From an uncultured Catenibacterium sp. (GTDB lineage: Bacteria > Bacillota_I > Bacilli_A > Erysipelotrichales > Coprobacillaceae), in assembly GCF_900764565.1 (NCBI RefSeq), contig NZ_CAAFOM010000235.1, positions 1-13,060 on the forward strand: a DNA stretch of 13,060 nt. The letters are read 5' to 3'. The notes beneath the pieces are model-generated. The model saw only the letters and a list, made by a program, of their open reading frames with translations, searched no databases and was not told where the DNA came from. Made by a program: the position numbers and the translations under genes. Shown one piece after another: positions 7,550 through 13,060 of the stretch (within the stretch, counting starts at the first letter, position 1; every line of letters begins with the position of its first letter).

Positions 7550-7972
7550 TTGAAGAAGTGGATTCTATTTTTATTAAGTTTAGTACTAATGACTGGATGT
7601 ACACAAAAACAGGTTGAATTACCTCATCCTGTCACAATTGAGTTCTATTCAGTCAAGACATGTGCTGAATGTATCGCATTTAAGAAGAATGCGATTCCTT
7701 ATTTAAAGAAACGTTATAAGAATATTTCTATCAAGATGTATGACATGGATGATACAAAGACAACAGTCCATTATGACCAGGCAGTGAATTCATTAAAGGA
7801 TTTTGATGATGAATTCTATGGTTTAGGTCCATTTATCTATGTAAAAGGTTATTTTGCGTTATTAGGATATGAAACAGATGATGAAGAGATATTGGCAAAA
7901 GATATTGAACGTGTCGCAAATGGAAAGAAACCTACTCAAGATTTTAGTGATCGCAGGTTTACTGTTAAGTAG
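7550..7972 (+). CDS. Thioredoxin-like lipoprotein with CxxC (first of a tandem pair)
   Basis: This is a small exported protein of 140 residues. A lipoprotein signal peptide (MKKWILFLLSLVLMTGC) gives Cys17 as the acylation site. A thioredoxin/glutaredoxin-like domain follows, with VTIEFYSVKTCAEC (C38/C41), a strand SIKMYDMDD, and GPFIYVKGYFALLGY where the cis-Pro and last strands would be. It is probably anchored outside the membrane and may handle disulfides or electron transfer; the partner is unknown. The TTG at 7550 is preferred: GAGGAG (7536-7541) is 8 bases upstream and the product starts MKKW. An ATG at 7544, forming TGATG with the reductase stop, is the alternative and adds two residues. 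The last 53 bases also encode the start of the next gene. Confidence 0.82.
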   Translation: MKKWILFLLSLVLMTGCTQKQVELPHPVTIEFYSVKTCAECIAFKKNAIPYLKKRYKNISIKMYDMDDTKTTVHYDQAVNSLKDFDDEFYGLGPFIYVKGYFALLGYETDDEEILAKDIERVANGKKPTQDFSDRRFTVK

Positions 7973-8285
7973 TACATCATGTAAAAAGACTGTATATTCT
8001 GTAAAAGTCTATGGACTTAAGTCTTGTGGAAATTGTAGAATATTAATAGATGATTTCAAGGATGATGATCACATCCAGCTGCATATGATTGATATTGATA
8101 CACATGTCAAAGACTATCAAAAAGATATCGCATTGTATGATGGCCTAAATGATAATCAGGCACCTGTCATTATGACAGAGACATTTGCGAAAGCAGGCTA
8201 TTCAAGTAAAGATTATAAGGTACTCAAGAATGCAATCATATCAGGTAAGAAACCAGATCTGAAAAATTATTATAAAAGGAGATAG
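7920..8285 (+). CDS. Thioredoxin-like lipoprotein with CxxC (second of the pair)
   Basis: This protein of 121 residues starts with a signal peptide (MERNLLKILVIAGLLLSSTSC). Cys21 is a probable lipid site, although SSTSC is a weak lipobox. A CxxC follows (C36/C39 in LKSCGNC). It looks like a diverged paralogue of the preceding gene: both share the spacing CxxC, then a Y/H-M-x-D-x-D strand, then P-x-I-x...AGY/LGY, and a C-terminal GKKP. The ATG at 7920 gives a proper signal peptide but has no clear ribosome binding site and overlaps the upstream gene by 53 bases in another frame, so coupling is likely. In-frame ATGs at 7869, 7878 and 7881 would only add a non-hydrophobic lead. The next gene, deoD, begins 4 bases after its stop. 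Confidence 0.72.
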   Translation: MERNLLKILVIAGLLLSSTSCKKTVYSVKVYGLKSCGNCRILIDDFKDDDHIQLHMIDIDTHVKDYQKDIALYDGLNDNQAPVIMTETFAKAGYSSKDYKVLKNAIISGKKPDLKNYYKRR

Positions 8286-8289
8286 AATT

Positions 8290-8994
8290 ATGGCAACACC
8301 ACATAATGAAGCAAAAAAAGGTGATATCGCAAAAACAGTCTTAATGCCAGGAGACCCATTACGTGCAAAATATCTAGCAGAAACATATCTAGAAGATGTT
8401 GTACAGTTCAACGCTGTAAGAAACATGTTTGGATATACAGGAACTTATAAAGGAAAGAAGATTTCTATTATGGGTTCAGGAATGGGTATGCCTTCTATTG
8501 GTATCTATTCCTATGAATTATTTACACAATATGATGTAGAAAACATCATTCGTATTGGTAGTGCAGGTTCTATGCAGAAGGATGTCCATATTAGAGATGT
8601 CATTATTGCACAGGGGTCATGTACAGACTCTAACTTTGCACATCAATATGAATTACCAGGTACTTTCTCAGCTATTTCTTCTTATTCATTACTAGAAAAG
8701 GCTGTAACACTTGCGAAAGAAAAGAAGATCAACTATCACGTAGGAAATGTCCTAGCATCTGATATCTTCTATCATGCAGATACAACTTCTACAGAAAAAT
8801 GGTCTAGAATGGGTGTTCTTGCAGTAGAAATGGAATCTTATGCATTATTCACAACAGCGGCTTATTTAGGTAAGAACGCTTTAACTCTTTTAACTATTTC
8901 TGATTCTTTAGTAAATGATGAACCAGAAACTACTGCCGAAGAAAGAGAAAAGACATTTACTGCAATGATGGAAGTCGCATTGGAGATTGCTTAA
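8290..8994 (+). CDS. deoD: Purine nucleoside phosphorylase DeoD
   Basis: DeoD cleaves purine (deoxy)ribonucleosides with phosphate to the free base and (deoxy)ribose-1-phosphate, for purine salvage. At 234 residues it has the usual length of the hexameric DeoD type. Motifs include H5, GDPLRAK (21-27, R24), GSGMGMPS (62-69), R88 in IRIGSAG, the nucleoside-binding EMES (180-183), and SDSL with catalytic D205. AAAAGGAGAT lies about 6 bases before the ATG. The gene is tightly packed in the operon: 4 bases after the lipoprotein, and its TAA overlaps the next ATG by one base (TAATG). No other nucleoside-catabolism gene (deoB, deoC, pdp) is adjacent. Confidence 0.96.
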   Translation: MATPHNEAKKGDIAKTVLMPGDPLRAKYLAETYLEDVVQFNAVRNMFGYTGTYKGKKISIMGSGMGMPSIGIYSYELFTQYDVENIIRIGSAGSMQKDVHIRDVIIAQGSCTDSNFAHQYELPGTFSAISSYSLLEKAVTLAKEKKINYHVGNVLASDIFYHADTTSTEKWSRMGVLAVEMESYALFTTAAYLGKNALTLLTISDSLVNDEPETTAEEREKTFTAMMEVALEIA

Positions 8995-9605
8995 TGAAAC
9001 AGAAGTGTGCATTTTTTGATTTTGATTATACAATAGCGCATGGTGATTCTATTAGAAAGCTATTGTCATATACTTTAAAGAAGTATCCTTTATCAGTATT
9101 CCGTTTTCTTCCCCTTATTCCTTATGGAATTGGATATGTTTTACATATCTGTTCCATGGAATCAATGAAATCATGGATTCATTTTCCTTTAGATCTTCTT
9201 ACTGAAGAAGAAATCAAGGAGTGTTATGAGAAAGATATCGTCCCAACTTATTATCCTCATATGGTGGAAGAAATGAAGAAAAGAAAGGAAGAAGGATGTC
9301 TGGTATTTCTAGTGACTGCCAGTGCAGAAGCTTATATGCGCTTTAATGCACTTCCTTGTGACGTGTTAATGGGGACAAAAACTGTAATGAAGGATGGGCA
9401 TTATACATCTCATATTATTGGTGAAAACTGTAAAGGTAAGGCAAAGGTTACAAGAATTAATCAATATATGAAGGAACATGATCTAGAAATAGATTATGAT
9501 CATTCTTATGGTTATTCTGATTCTAATTCTGATTTACCTATGTTGGAATTATGCCGTTATCGTTATCGCGTTGATAGAAAAGATGGCCATTTATCAGACT
9601 TTTAA
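8994..9605 (+). CDS. HAD-superfamily hydrolase, subfamily IB (SerB-like phosphatase)
   Basis: This is a predicted cytosolic phosphatase of 203 residues. Motif I is FFDFDYT (nucleophile D9, acid D11, T13), motif II VTAS (107-110), motif III K147 or K149, and motif IV GYSDSNSDLPML (D176, D180). A long helical, partly hydrophobic cap (about 30-100) lies between motifs I and II, as in the IB subfamily. The substrate cannot be read from sequence; phosphoserine-like or sugar phosphates are typical for relatives. It is the last gene of the operon and is coupled to deoD by TAATG. A link to deoD products such as ribose-1-phosphate is only a positional guess. Confidence 0.87.
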   Translation: MKQKCAFFDFDYTIAHGDSIRKLLSYTLKKYPLSVFRFLPLIPYGIGYVLHICSMESMKSWIHFPLDLLTEEEIKECYEKDIVPTYYPHMVEEMKKRKEEGCLVFLVTASAEAYMRFNALPCDVLMGTKTVMKDGHYTSHIIGENCKGKAKVTRINQYMKEHDLEIDYDHSYGYSDSNSDLPMLELCRYRYRVDRKDGHLSDF

Positions 9606-9628
9606 GCAGCACATAAGTGCTGCTTTTT
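9605..9628 (+). terminator. Terminator of the reductase-deoD operon
   Basis: An 8-bp perfect stem (AGCAGCAC 9605-9612 with GTGCTGCT 9617-9624), a 4-base loop ATAA and a run of five T follow the HAD stop directly. It is a textbook intrinsic terminator. Confidence 0.88.
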
Positions 9629-9638
9629 CAAACAGTTC

Positions 9639-9667
9639 TTGAAAAGTATAAATCTCTAGTTTATACT
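9639..9667 (+). promoter_or_regulatory. Putative sigma-A promoter of alr
   Basis: TTGAAA (9639-9644), a 17-base spacer, then TATACT (9662-9667). This is one of the best -35/-10 pairs in the window. A start near 9674 leaves a leader of about 22 bases containing AAGAGGA. The promoter is overlapped end to end by an inverted repeat. Confidence 0.6.
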
Positions 9668-9670
9668 TTT
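9642..9670. repeat. 11-bp perfect inverted repeat over the alr promoter (possible operator)
   Basis: AAAAGTATAAA (9642-9652) and its exact complement TTTATACTTTT (9660-9670) are separated by 7 bases. The left arm covers the end of the -35 and the right arm covers the whole -10, so a protein bound here would block polymerase. The arm centres are 18 bases apart, near two helical turns, which suits a dimeric repressor. It is too AT-rich to be a convincing terminator. Confidence 0.5.
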
Positions 9671-9695
9671 GATTTAAGGAAAAGAGGAATATAAA

Positions 9696-10772
9696 ATGAC
9701 ACGTTATCGTGATACGTATGCAAAAGTGCGTTTAGATTATATTAAAGAAAATGTAGAAACATTATATGCTAAGACTAAAAAGCCTATGGTAGCCATCATA
9801 AAAGCAAATGCTTATGGACATGGTTATAAGGAAGTTGCTTCTGTTTTAAAGGATGAACCCATCATTCAGATGTTTGCAGTGGCAACTTTAAAAGAAGCTG
9901 TAGACTTAAGAGATTTAGGTGTAAAACAGGATATTCTAGTACTTGGTGCAGTACCACTAGAAGACTTGGATATTGCGATTGAGAAGAATATCAGTCTTGC
10001 TTTATTCTCATTTGATTACTTAAAGAAGATTAATGAAATGCATCATTATGATGCACCAGTCAAGGTTCATTTAAGTATTGATTCAGGAATGAACAGAATT
10101 GGCTTTAAAACAGAAAAAGAATTTGAACAGGCTATGGAAATGATTGATCCTGCAAAGATTGATGTAGAAGGTATCTTCACTCATTTTGCGACAGCGGATG
10201 ATTTCTCACAGGATGATGAGTATGAAAAGCAGCTTGCTTTATTCAAGTCTATTGTAGGTAATAATCGTTTTAAGTATGTTCATTGTGATAACTCTGCCGC
10301 GATGATGTTCCATCATTCTGACTTTGGTAACTTAACACGTATCGGTATTGCCATGTATGGTGTAGATCCACGCGGTGAAGAAAATAAAGATTTAAAACAG
10401 GCAATGAGTCTTTATACTAAAGTTGCTATGGTTAAAGTTGTACCTAAAGGTGAAAAGATTGGTTATGGTATGACTTATACAGCTGATGAAGATCAATATA
10501 TTGCGACTTTACCAATTGGTTATGCAGATGGATTTACTCGTGCCAACCAGGGTAGAGAAGTTTATATCAATGGTCACTACTATCCTGTGGTAGGAAGAGT
10601 ATGTATGGATCAGTGTATGGTGAAGGTAGATGAGAATGTAAAACCTGGAGATGATGTAGAAATCTTTGGAGAACATATCTCACTTGCAAAGATGGCTAAG
10701 GAAATCAATACAATCCCTTATGAAATTATCTGTCTCATTTCACCAAGAGTGGAGAGAATATATGAAAAGTAG
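9696..10772 (+). CDS. alr: Alanine racemase
   Basis: Alr is a PLP enzyme that makes D-alanine for peptidoglycan and teichoic acid. The protein has 358 residues, slightly short for the family (about 360-390). The PLP lysine is K36 in the signature IIKANAYGHG. The second catalytic base is Y261 in GYGMTYTA. Other family marks are DSGMNRIGF (129-137), THFATAD, LPIGYADGF and GRVCMDQCMV. The start ATG has AAGAGGA about 8 bases upstream. Its 3' end overlaps the next ORF by 11 bases. In many Firmicutes alr follows acpS or a PNP-like locus; here it has its own promoter after a terminator. Confidence 0.96.
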   Translation: MTRYRDTYAKVRLDYIKENVETLYAKTKKPMVAIIKANAYGHGYKEVASVLKDEPIIQMFAVATLKEAVDLRDLGVKQDILVLGAVPLEDLDIAIEKNISLALFSFDYLKKINEMHHYDAPVKVHLSIDSGMNRIGFKTEKEFEQAMEMIDPAKIDVEGIFTHFATADDFSQDDEYEKQLALFKSIVGNNRFKYVHCDNSAAMMFHHSDFGNLTRIGIAMYGVDPRGEENKDLKQAMSLYTKVAMVKVVPKGEKIGYGMTYTADEDQYIATLPIGYADGFTRANQGREVYINGHYYPVVGRVCMDQCMVKVDENVKPGDDVEIFGEHISLAKMAKEINTIPYEIICLISPRVERIYEK

Positions 10773-11079
10773 AAATCAATATGCAAAAACAATTAGAAGA
10801 ATAGAAATCGGTTCTAACTTCTTGCTTATTATTGGTATATTAGTTAGCTTCTTTATGTCACTAGGATTACCAGGTACAATTGGAACAGTTGCGCTTTATA
10901 TCTTACTTATGGCTTATAACTTCAAATTAATGAAGAGATGTCGTTGTGATTCATGTGGACATGTAGATGTTTTTACAAAGTCTAGAAGCTTTGTGACAGG
11001 TGTAGAAAAGAGATGTCCAAACTGTAACCATAAGTTGAAGAACGATTTACCACTTGATGAAATTGAATTTAAAGACTAA
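10762..11079 (+). CDS. Small membrane protein with C-terminal zinc ribbon
   Basis: This is a 105-residue protein of unknown role. Two membrane helices (about 18-33 and 37-54, separated by LGLPG) are followed by a cytosolic tail with CDSC (C62/C65, with C60 nearby) and CPNC (C85/C88), a four-cysteine zinc-ribbon pattern, and an acidic end. The ATG at 10762 is chosen because GGAGAG (10751-10756) lies 5 bases upstream; an upstream in-frame ATG at 10666 would lie deep inside alr. It overlaps the alr end by 11 bases in a different frame, so both are probably co-translated. I do not recognise a named family. Confidence 0.78.
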   Translation: MKSRNQYAKTIRRIEIGSNFLLIIGILVSFFMSLGLPGTIGTVALYILLMAYNFKLMKRCRCDSCGHVDVFTKSRSFVTGVEKRCPNCNHKLKNDLPLDEIEFKD

Positions 11080-11111
11080 AAAAAGATTGCCACATTGGCA
11101 ATCTCTTTTTT
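11078..11111. terminator. Bidirectional terminator between convergent genes
   Basis: A 9-bp stem (AGATTGCCA 11084-11092 with TGGCAATCT 11096-11104), a 3-base loop, an A run to the left (11078-11084) and six T to the right (11106-11111) allow termination in both directions. The stop codon of the minus-strand gene lies in the T run. Confidence 0.85.
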
Positions 11112-11532
11112 ATAGGTTTGCATTGATAAAATCTTTGAAGTAATAGTACTGTAGAGCACCTGGATACTTGGCAGTCACTTTACCATTCTTAATAATGAAT
11201 GTACAAGGTGTAGAGACACTCACATTCAATTTCTTAGTTAGGTAATCACTAGACTTTCCTTTTGTATCAACATAATAAAGCTTATTTTTTCTATTCTTTG
11301 TCTGGTAAGTTGTCATAACTTCCTGGAAAGACTTCATTGTATTATCAGAACTATCACCTGCAACAAGAATAAAGCTGTCTTTATTTTCAATCTTCTGTTC
11401 AAACTTTGTGCTTGATAAAGTTGTATAAGTTGCATATGTTGCCTGACGATAAATGAATAAGCCAAGGAAAACAACAAGTACTAATCCAAAAACACTGATT
11501 TCACGTGCAAATTTCTTGATAAAATCTTTCAT
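11110..11532 (-). CDS. Membrane-anchored thioredoxin-fold protein lacking CxxC
   Basis: This is a 140-residue protein with a basic N-terminus, one membrane helix (about 12-28, SVFGLVLVVFLGLFIY) and an exported domain. The pattern DSFILVAGDSSDN, then KLYYVDTKG, then LNVSVSTPCTFIIKNGKV is that of a thioredoxin fold: strand, active-site loop, strand, cis-Pro loop (P109), and the last hairpin with KNGK. The position of the CxxC holds SSDN (61-64), so the usual redox pair is absent; the only cysteine is C110, next to the cis-Pro. A binding or accessory role is more likely than thiol exchange, which is inference. The helix is not followed by a lipobox. The GGAGG (11545-11549, minus) lies 12 bases upstream, longer than usual, but no other start is available. 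Confidence 0.78.
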   Translation of the reverse strand: MKDFIKKFAREISVFGLVLVVFLGLFIYRQATYATYTTLSSTKFEQKIENKDSFILVAGDSSDNTMKSFQEVMTTYQTKNRKNKLYYVDTKGKSSDYLTKKLNVSVSTPCTFIIKNGKVTAKYPGALQYYYFKDFINANL

Positions 11533-11557
11533 CGTTCTTGTACGCCTCCGTTTAAAT

Positions 11558-11586
11558 ATTGTAGCAAATTCTACCCACTATGACAA
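11558..11586 (-). promoter_or_regulatory. Sigma-A promoter of the thioredoxin-fold gene
   Basis: On the minus strand, TTGTCA (11586-11581), a 17-base spacer ending in TGC, and TACAAT (11563-11558) form a strong promoter with extended -10. The start would be near 11551, only a couple of bases before the GGAGG site, giving a leader of about 19 bases. Confidence 0.6.
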
Positions 11587-11596
11587 TATCTTATTG

Positions 11597-11626
11597 TTTC
11601 ACTTTAGTGTATAAGAATGTTATAAT
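11597..11626 (+). promoter_or_regulatory. Putative promoter of ridA
   Basis: TGTTATAAT (11618-11626) is a perfect extended -10. A weak TTTCAC (11597-11602) sits 18 bases upstream as a possible -35. The -10 ends 23 bases before the ATG, with CGGGAGGA in between. It lies back to back with the minus-strand promoter. Confidence 0.5.
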
Positions 11627-11649
11627 AGGGACATCGGGAGGATGTACAA

Positions 11650-12024
11650 ATGACTAAAGTAGTAAAAACAGACAAAGCACCAGGTGCTATCGGACCATAT
11701 AGCCAGGGAATCGATATCGGCAATATGATTTTCTTCTCAGGACAGATTCCACTAGATCCTGAAACAGGTGTAATGCCTGAAGGCATCGAAGCACAGACTA
11801 GACGTGCATTAGATAACGTGAAAGGATTACTTGAAAGCCAGGGTCTAACATTCAAGAACGTTGTAAAAACAACTGTATTCTTAGATAATATTGAAGATTT
11901 CACAACTATGAATGGTATCTATGCTGAATATTTCGAAGAACCTTATCCAGCAAGAAGTGCTGTAGAAGTCGCAAAACTACCTAAAGGTGCTTTACTTGAA
12001 GTAGAAGTTATTGCAGTAAAATAG
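11650..12024 (+). CDS. ridA: RidA family 2-iminobutanoate/2-iminopropanoate deaminase
   Basis: RidA hydrolyses reactive enamine/imine intermediates released by PLP enzymes such as threonine dehydratase, protecting other PLP enzymes. It is a cytosolic trimer. The 124-residue protein has normal length and the family marks: TDKAPGAIGPYSQG at the N-terminus (Y17), FFSGQIPLDPETG, and YPARSAVEVAKLP with R102, the catalytic-pocket arginine that marks true RidA members. E118 is in place of the conserved acid. GGGAGG lies 8 bases before the ATG. It is a single-gene unit with its own promoter and terminator. Alanine racemase, a PLP enzyme sensitive to such damage in other species, is nearby but on another transcript. 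Confidence 0.95.
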   Translation: MTKVVKTDKAPGAIGPYSQGIDIGNMIFFSGQIPLDPETGVMPEGIEAQTRRALDNVKGLLESQGLTFKNVVKTTVFLDNIEDFTTMNGIYAEYFEEPYPARSAVEVAKLPKGALLEVEVIAVK

Positions 12025-12052
12025 ACTTTCTCAATTGAGAAAGTCTTTTTTT
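12023..12052 (+). terminator. Terminator of ridA
   Basis: A perfect 24-base palindrome (12023-12046, half site AGACTTTCTCAA) with a run of seven T to 12052. The last bases of the ridA stop codon form the foot of the stem. The hairpin loop would be made of the central AATT. Confidence 0.88.
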
Positions 12053-12064
12053 AGCCTTAAAACC

Positions 12065-12092
12065 TTGAAAATAATAAGAATTGTGCCATAAT
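12065..12092 (+). promoter_or_regulatory. Putative sigma-A promoter of uppP
   Basis: TTGAAA (12065-12070), a 16-base spacer ending in TGC, and CATAAT (12087-12092, one mismatch, extended -10). The leader would be about 22 bases and contains AAAGGAGAT. Confidence 0.55.
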
Positions 12093-12120
12093 CAAAAAGA
12101 CAACAAAAAAGGAGATTAAT

Positions 12121-12963
12121 ATGTTACTCTATTTAAAAACTATTTTGTTTGGTATTGTAGAAGGAATCACAGAATGGTTACCTATCAGCAGTACTGGACA
12201 TATGATCTTATTGAATGAATTTGTGAAATTAGATGTTTCTAAAGATTTCTATTCTATGTTCCAGGTTGTAATTCAGTTAGGGGCTATTCTTGCAGTAGTT
12301 GTTATCTATTGGAATCAGATCTGGCCATTTAAGAAGAATACAAATCCTATGGTAAAAGGTTTCTTTAAATATGTAGATAGAGATATCTTTGATTTATGGC
12401 TAAAGATCATCTTTGCATGTATCCCAGCTGCTGTTGTAGGTCTATTATTTGATGATGTATTTGAAGCATTATTCTATAATCCACCTTGTGTAGCACTTGC
12501 ACTTATTGTCTTTGGTATCGGTTTTATCGTTATTGAAAATAGAAATGCGAAGCTTAGACCTAAAGTAAACTCTTTACGTGCAATCAATGGCAAGACTGCT
12601 TTCTTAATTGGTATGTTCCAGTTAATTGCAGCTATTTTCCCAGGTACATCTCGTTCTGGTGCAACAATCCTTGGTGGATTAATGTTAGGTGTAAGCCGTA
12701 CAGTTGCTGCAGAATTCACATTCTTCCTAGCAATCCCAGTTATGTTTGGAGCAAGCTTATTAAAGATTGTGAAGTTTGGTCTCGCATTTACATCTACTCA
12801 GCTTGCTGTACTAGGTGTTGGTATGCTTGTTGCCTTTGTATCTTCAATTTTAATCATCAAGTTCTTAATGAGCTATATCAAGAAGCATGACTTCAAGGTA
12901 TTTGGCTGGTATAGAATTGTATTAGGACTATTAGTCCTTGCATATTTCTTCATCATTAAATAA
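12121..12963 (+). CDS. uppP: Undecaprenyl-diphosphate phosphatase UppP/BacA
   Basis: UppP removes the terminal phosphate of undecaprenyl diphosphate, recycling the lipid carrier of peptidoglycan and other wall polymers; overexpression is known to confer bacitracin tolerance. The 280-residue integral membrane protein has several hydrophobic helices. Both conserved motifs are present: EGITEWLPISSTGH (E14, E18, S23, H27) and PGTSRSG (174-180, R178). Length is typical. AAAGGAGAT lies about 5 bases before the ATG. It is transcribed alone from its own promoter and followed by a terminator. Confidence 0.96.
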   Translation: MLLYLKTILFGIVEGITEWLPISSTGHMILLNEFVKLDVSKDFYSMFQVVIQLGAILAVVVIYWNQIWPFKKNTNPMVKGFFKYVDRDIFDLWLKIIFACIPAAVVGLLFDDVFEALFYNPPCVALALIVFGIGFIVIENRNAKLRPKVNSLRAINGKTAFLIGMFQLIAAIFPGTSRSGATILGGLMLGVSRTVAAEFTFFLAIPVMFGASLLKIVKFGLAFTSTQLAVLGVGMLVAFVSSILIIKFLMSYIKKHDFKVFGWYRIVLGLLVLAYFFIIK

Positions 12964-13017
12964 AAAAACAATGGCGCGAGCCCAATGGTATTAAGTTAAG
13001 CGACTAAATACCAAAAA
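12964..13017. other. Short unexplained stretch after uppP with local inverted repeats
   Basis: Between the uppP stop and the terminator are about 54 bases with an unusually GC-rich core for this window (GGCGCGAGCCC, 12973-12983). It could form GGC-GCGA-GCC with a GNRA-type loop. GGTATT (12987-12992) can pair with AATACC (13007-13012). It may be a structured 3' UTR, the end of a small RNA or a repeat; nothing decides between these. Confidence 0.3.
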
Positions 13018-13050
13018 CCTCTTTGATTTTAAAATCAGAGAGGCTTTTTT
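13018..13050 (+). terminator. Terminator after uppP
   Basis: A 13-base inverted repeat (13018-13030 with 13031-13043, one G-U pair) is followed by C and six T (13045-13050). The innermost TTTT/AAAA would form the loop. Confidence 0.85.
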
Positions 13051-13060
13051 ATTTTTTCGT

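Noticed and set aside
10666..10761. N-terminal extension of the zinc-ribbon protein inside alr
   Set aside because: It lies entirely within a conserved part of alr in another frame, and the ATG at 10762 has a GGAGAG at proper spacing.
12972..12995. Short ORF (7 codons, MARAQWY) after uppP
   Set aside because: It has no ribosome binding site and is too short to support as a gene.
1..13060. CRISPR array, tRNA, rRNA, phage or transposase genes
   Set aside because: No regularly spaced repeats, no cloverleaf or rRNA-like stretches and no mobile-element protein motifs were found by eye.

Overview
The window is AT-rich and gene-dense, with short intergenic gaps, strong GGAGG-type ribosome binding sites, occasional TTG starts and compact hairpin-plus-T-run terminators. 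This points to a low-GC Firmicute. The cdaA-cdaR-glmM cluster, DeoD-type PNP, stand-alone PduL, UppP and consistent gut-anaerobe flavour (Fe-S aldo/keto reductase, no oxygen-dependent enzymes seen) suggest a fermentative anaerobe, possibly of the Erysipelotrichales. That placement is inference; nothing in the window fixes the genus.

Layout. 1-327 is the 3' end of an unrecognised gene, ending at a hairpin shared with the convergent pduL (phosphate acetyl/propionyltransferase, minus strand). From a divergent promoter region the cdaA-cdaR(ybbR)-glmM operon (1078-4342) runs rightward: c-di-AMP synthase, its membrane regulator, and phosphoglucosamine mutase. A terminator follows, then a two-component system (4419-6385) that resembles the CssRS secretion-stress pair. 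Next is a five-gene operon (6429-9605): an aldo/keto reductase with two C-terminal 4Fe-4S motifs, two small tandem thioredoxin-like lipoproteins, purine nucleoside phosphorylase (deoD) and a HAD phosphatase. Alanine racemase (alr) and a small membrane zinc-ribbon protein form the next unit (9696-11079). A minus-strand membrane-anchored thioredoxin-fold protein lacking a CxxC motif (11110-11532) is divergent from ridA (11650-12024). uppP (12121-12963) closes the window, followed by a short structured stretch and a terminator.

Functional themes. Cell-envelope synthesis is prominent: glmM (UDP-GlcNAc precursor), alr (D-Ala) and uppP (undecaprenyl carrier recycling), with c-di-AMP signalling coupled to glmM. 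A second theme is extracytoplasmic thiol or folding biology: a probable secretion-stress sensor pair, two CxxC lipoproteins, and one thioredoxin-fold protein without the redox pair. Central metabolism is represented by PduL, RidA and DeoD.

No tRNA, rRNA, CRISPR array, phage gene or transposase is seen, and no gene-free stretch exceeds 300 bases. I found no convincing new defence or mobile system. The most unusual parts are the overlapping lipoprotein pair, the inverted repeat covering the alr promoter, and the very short leaders shared by most transcription units.
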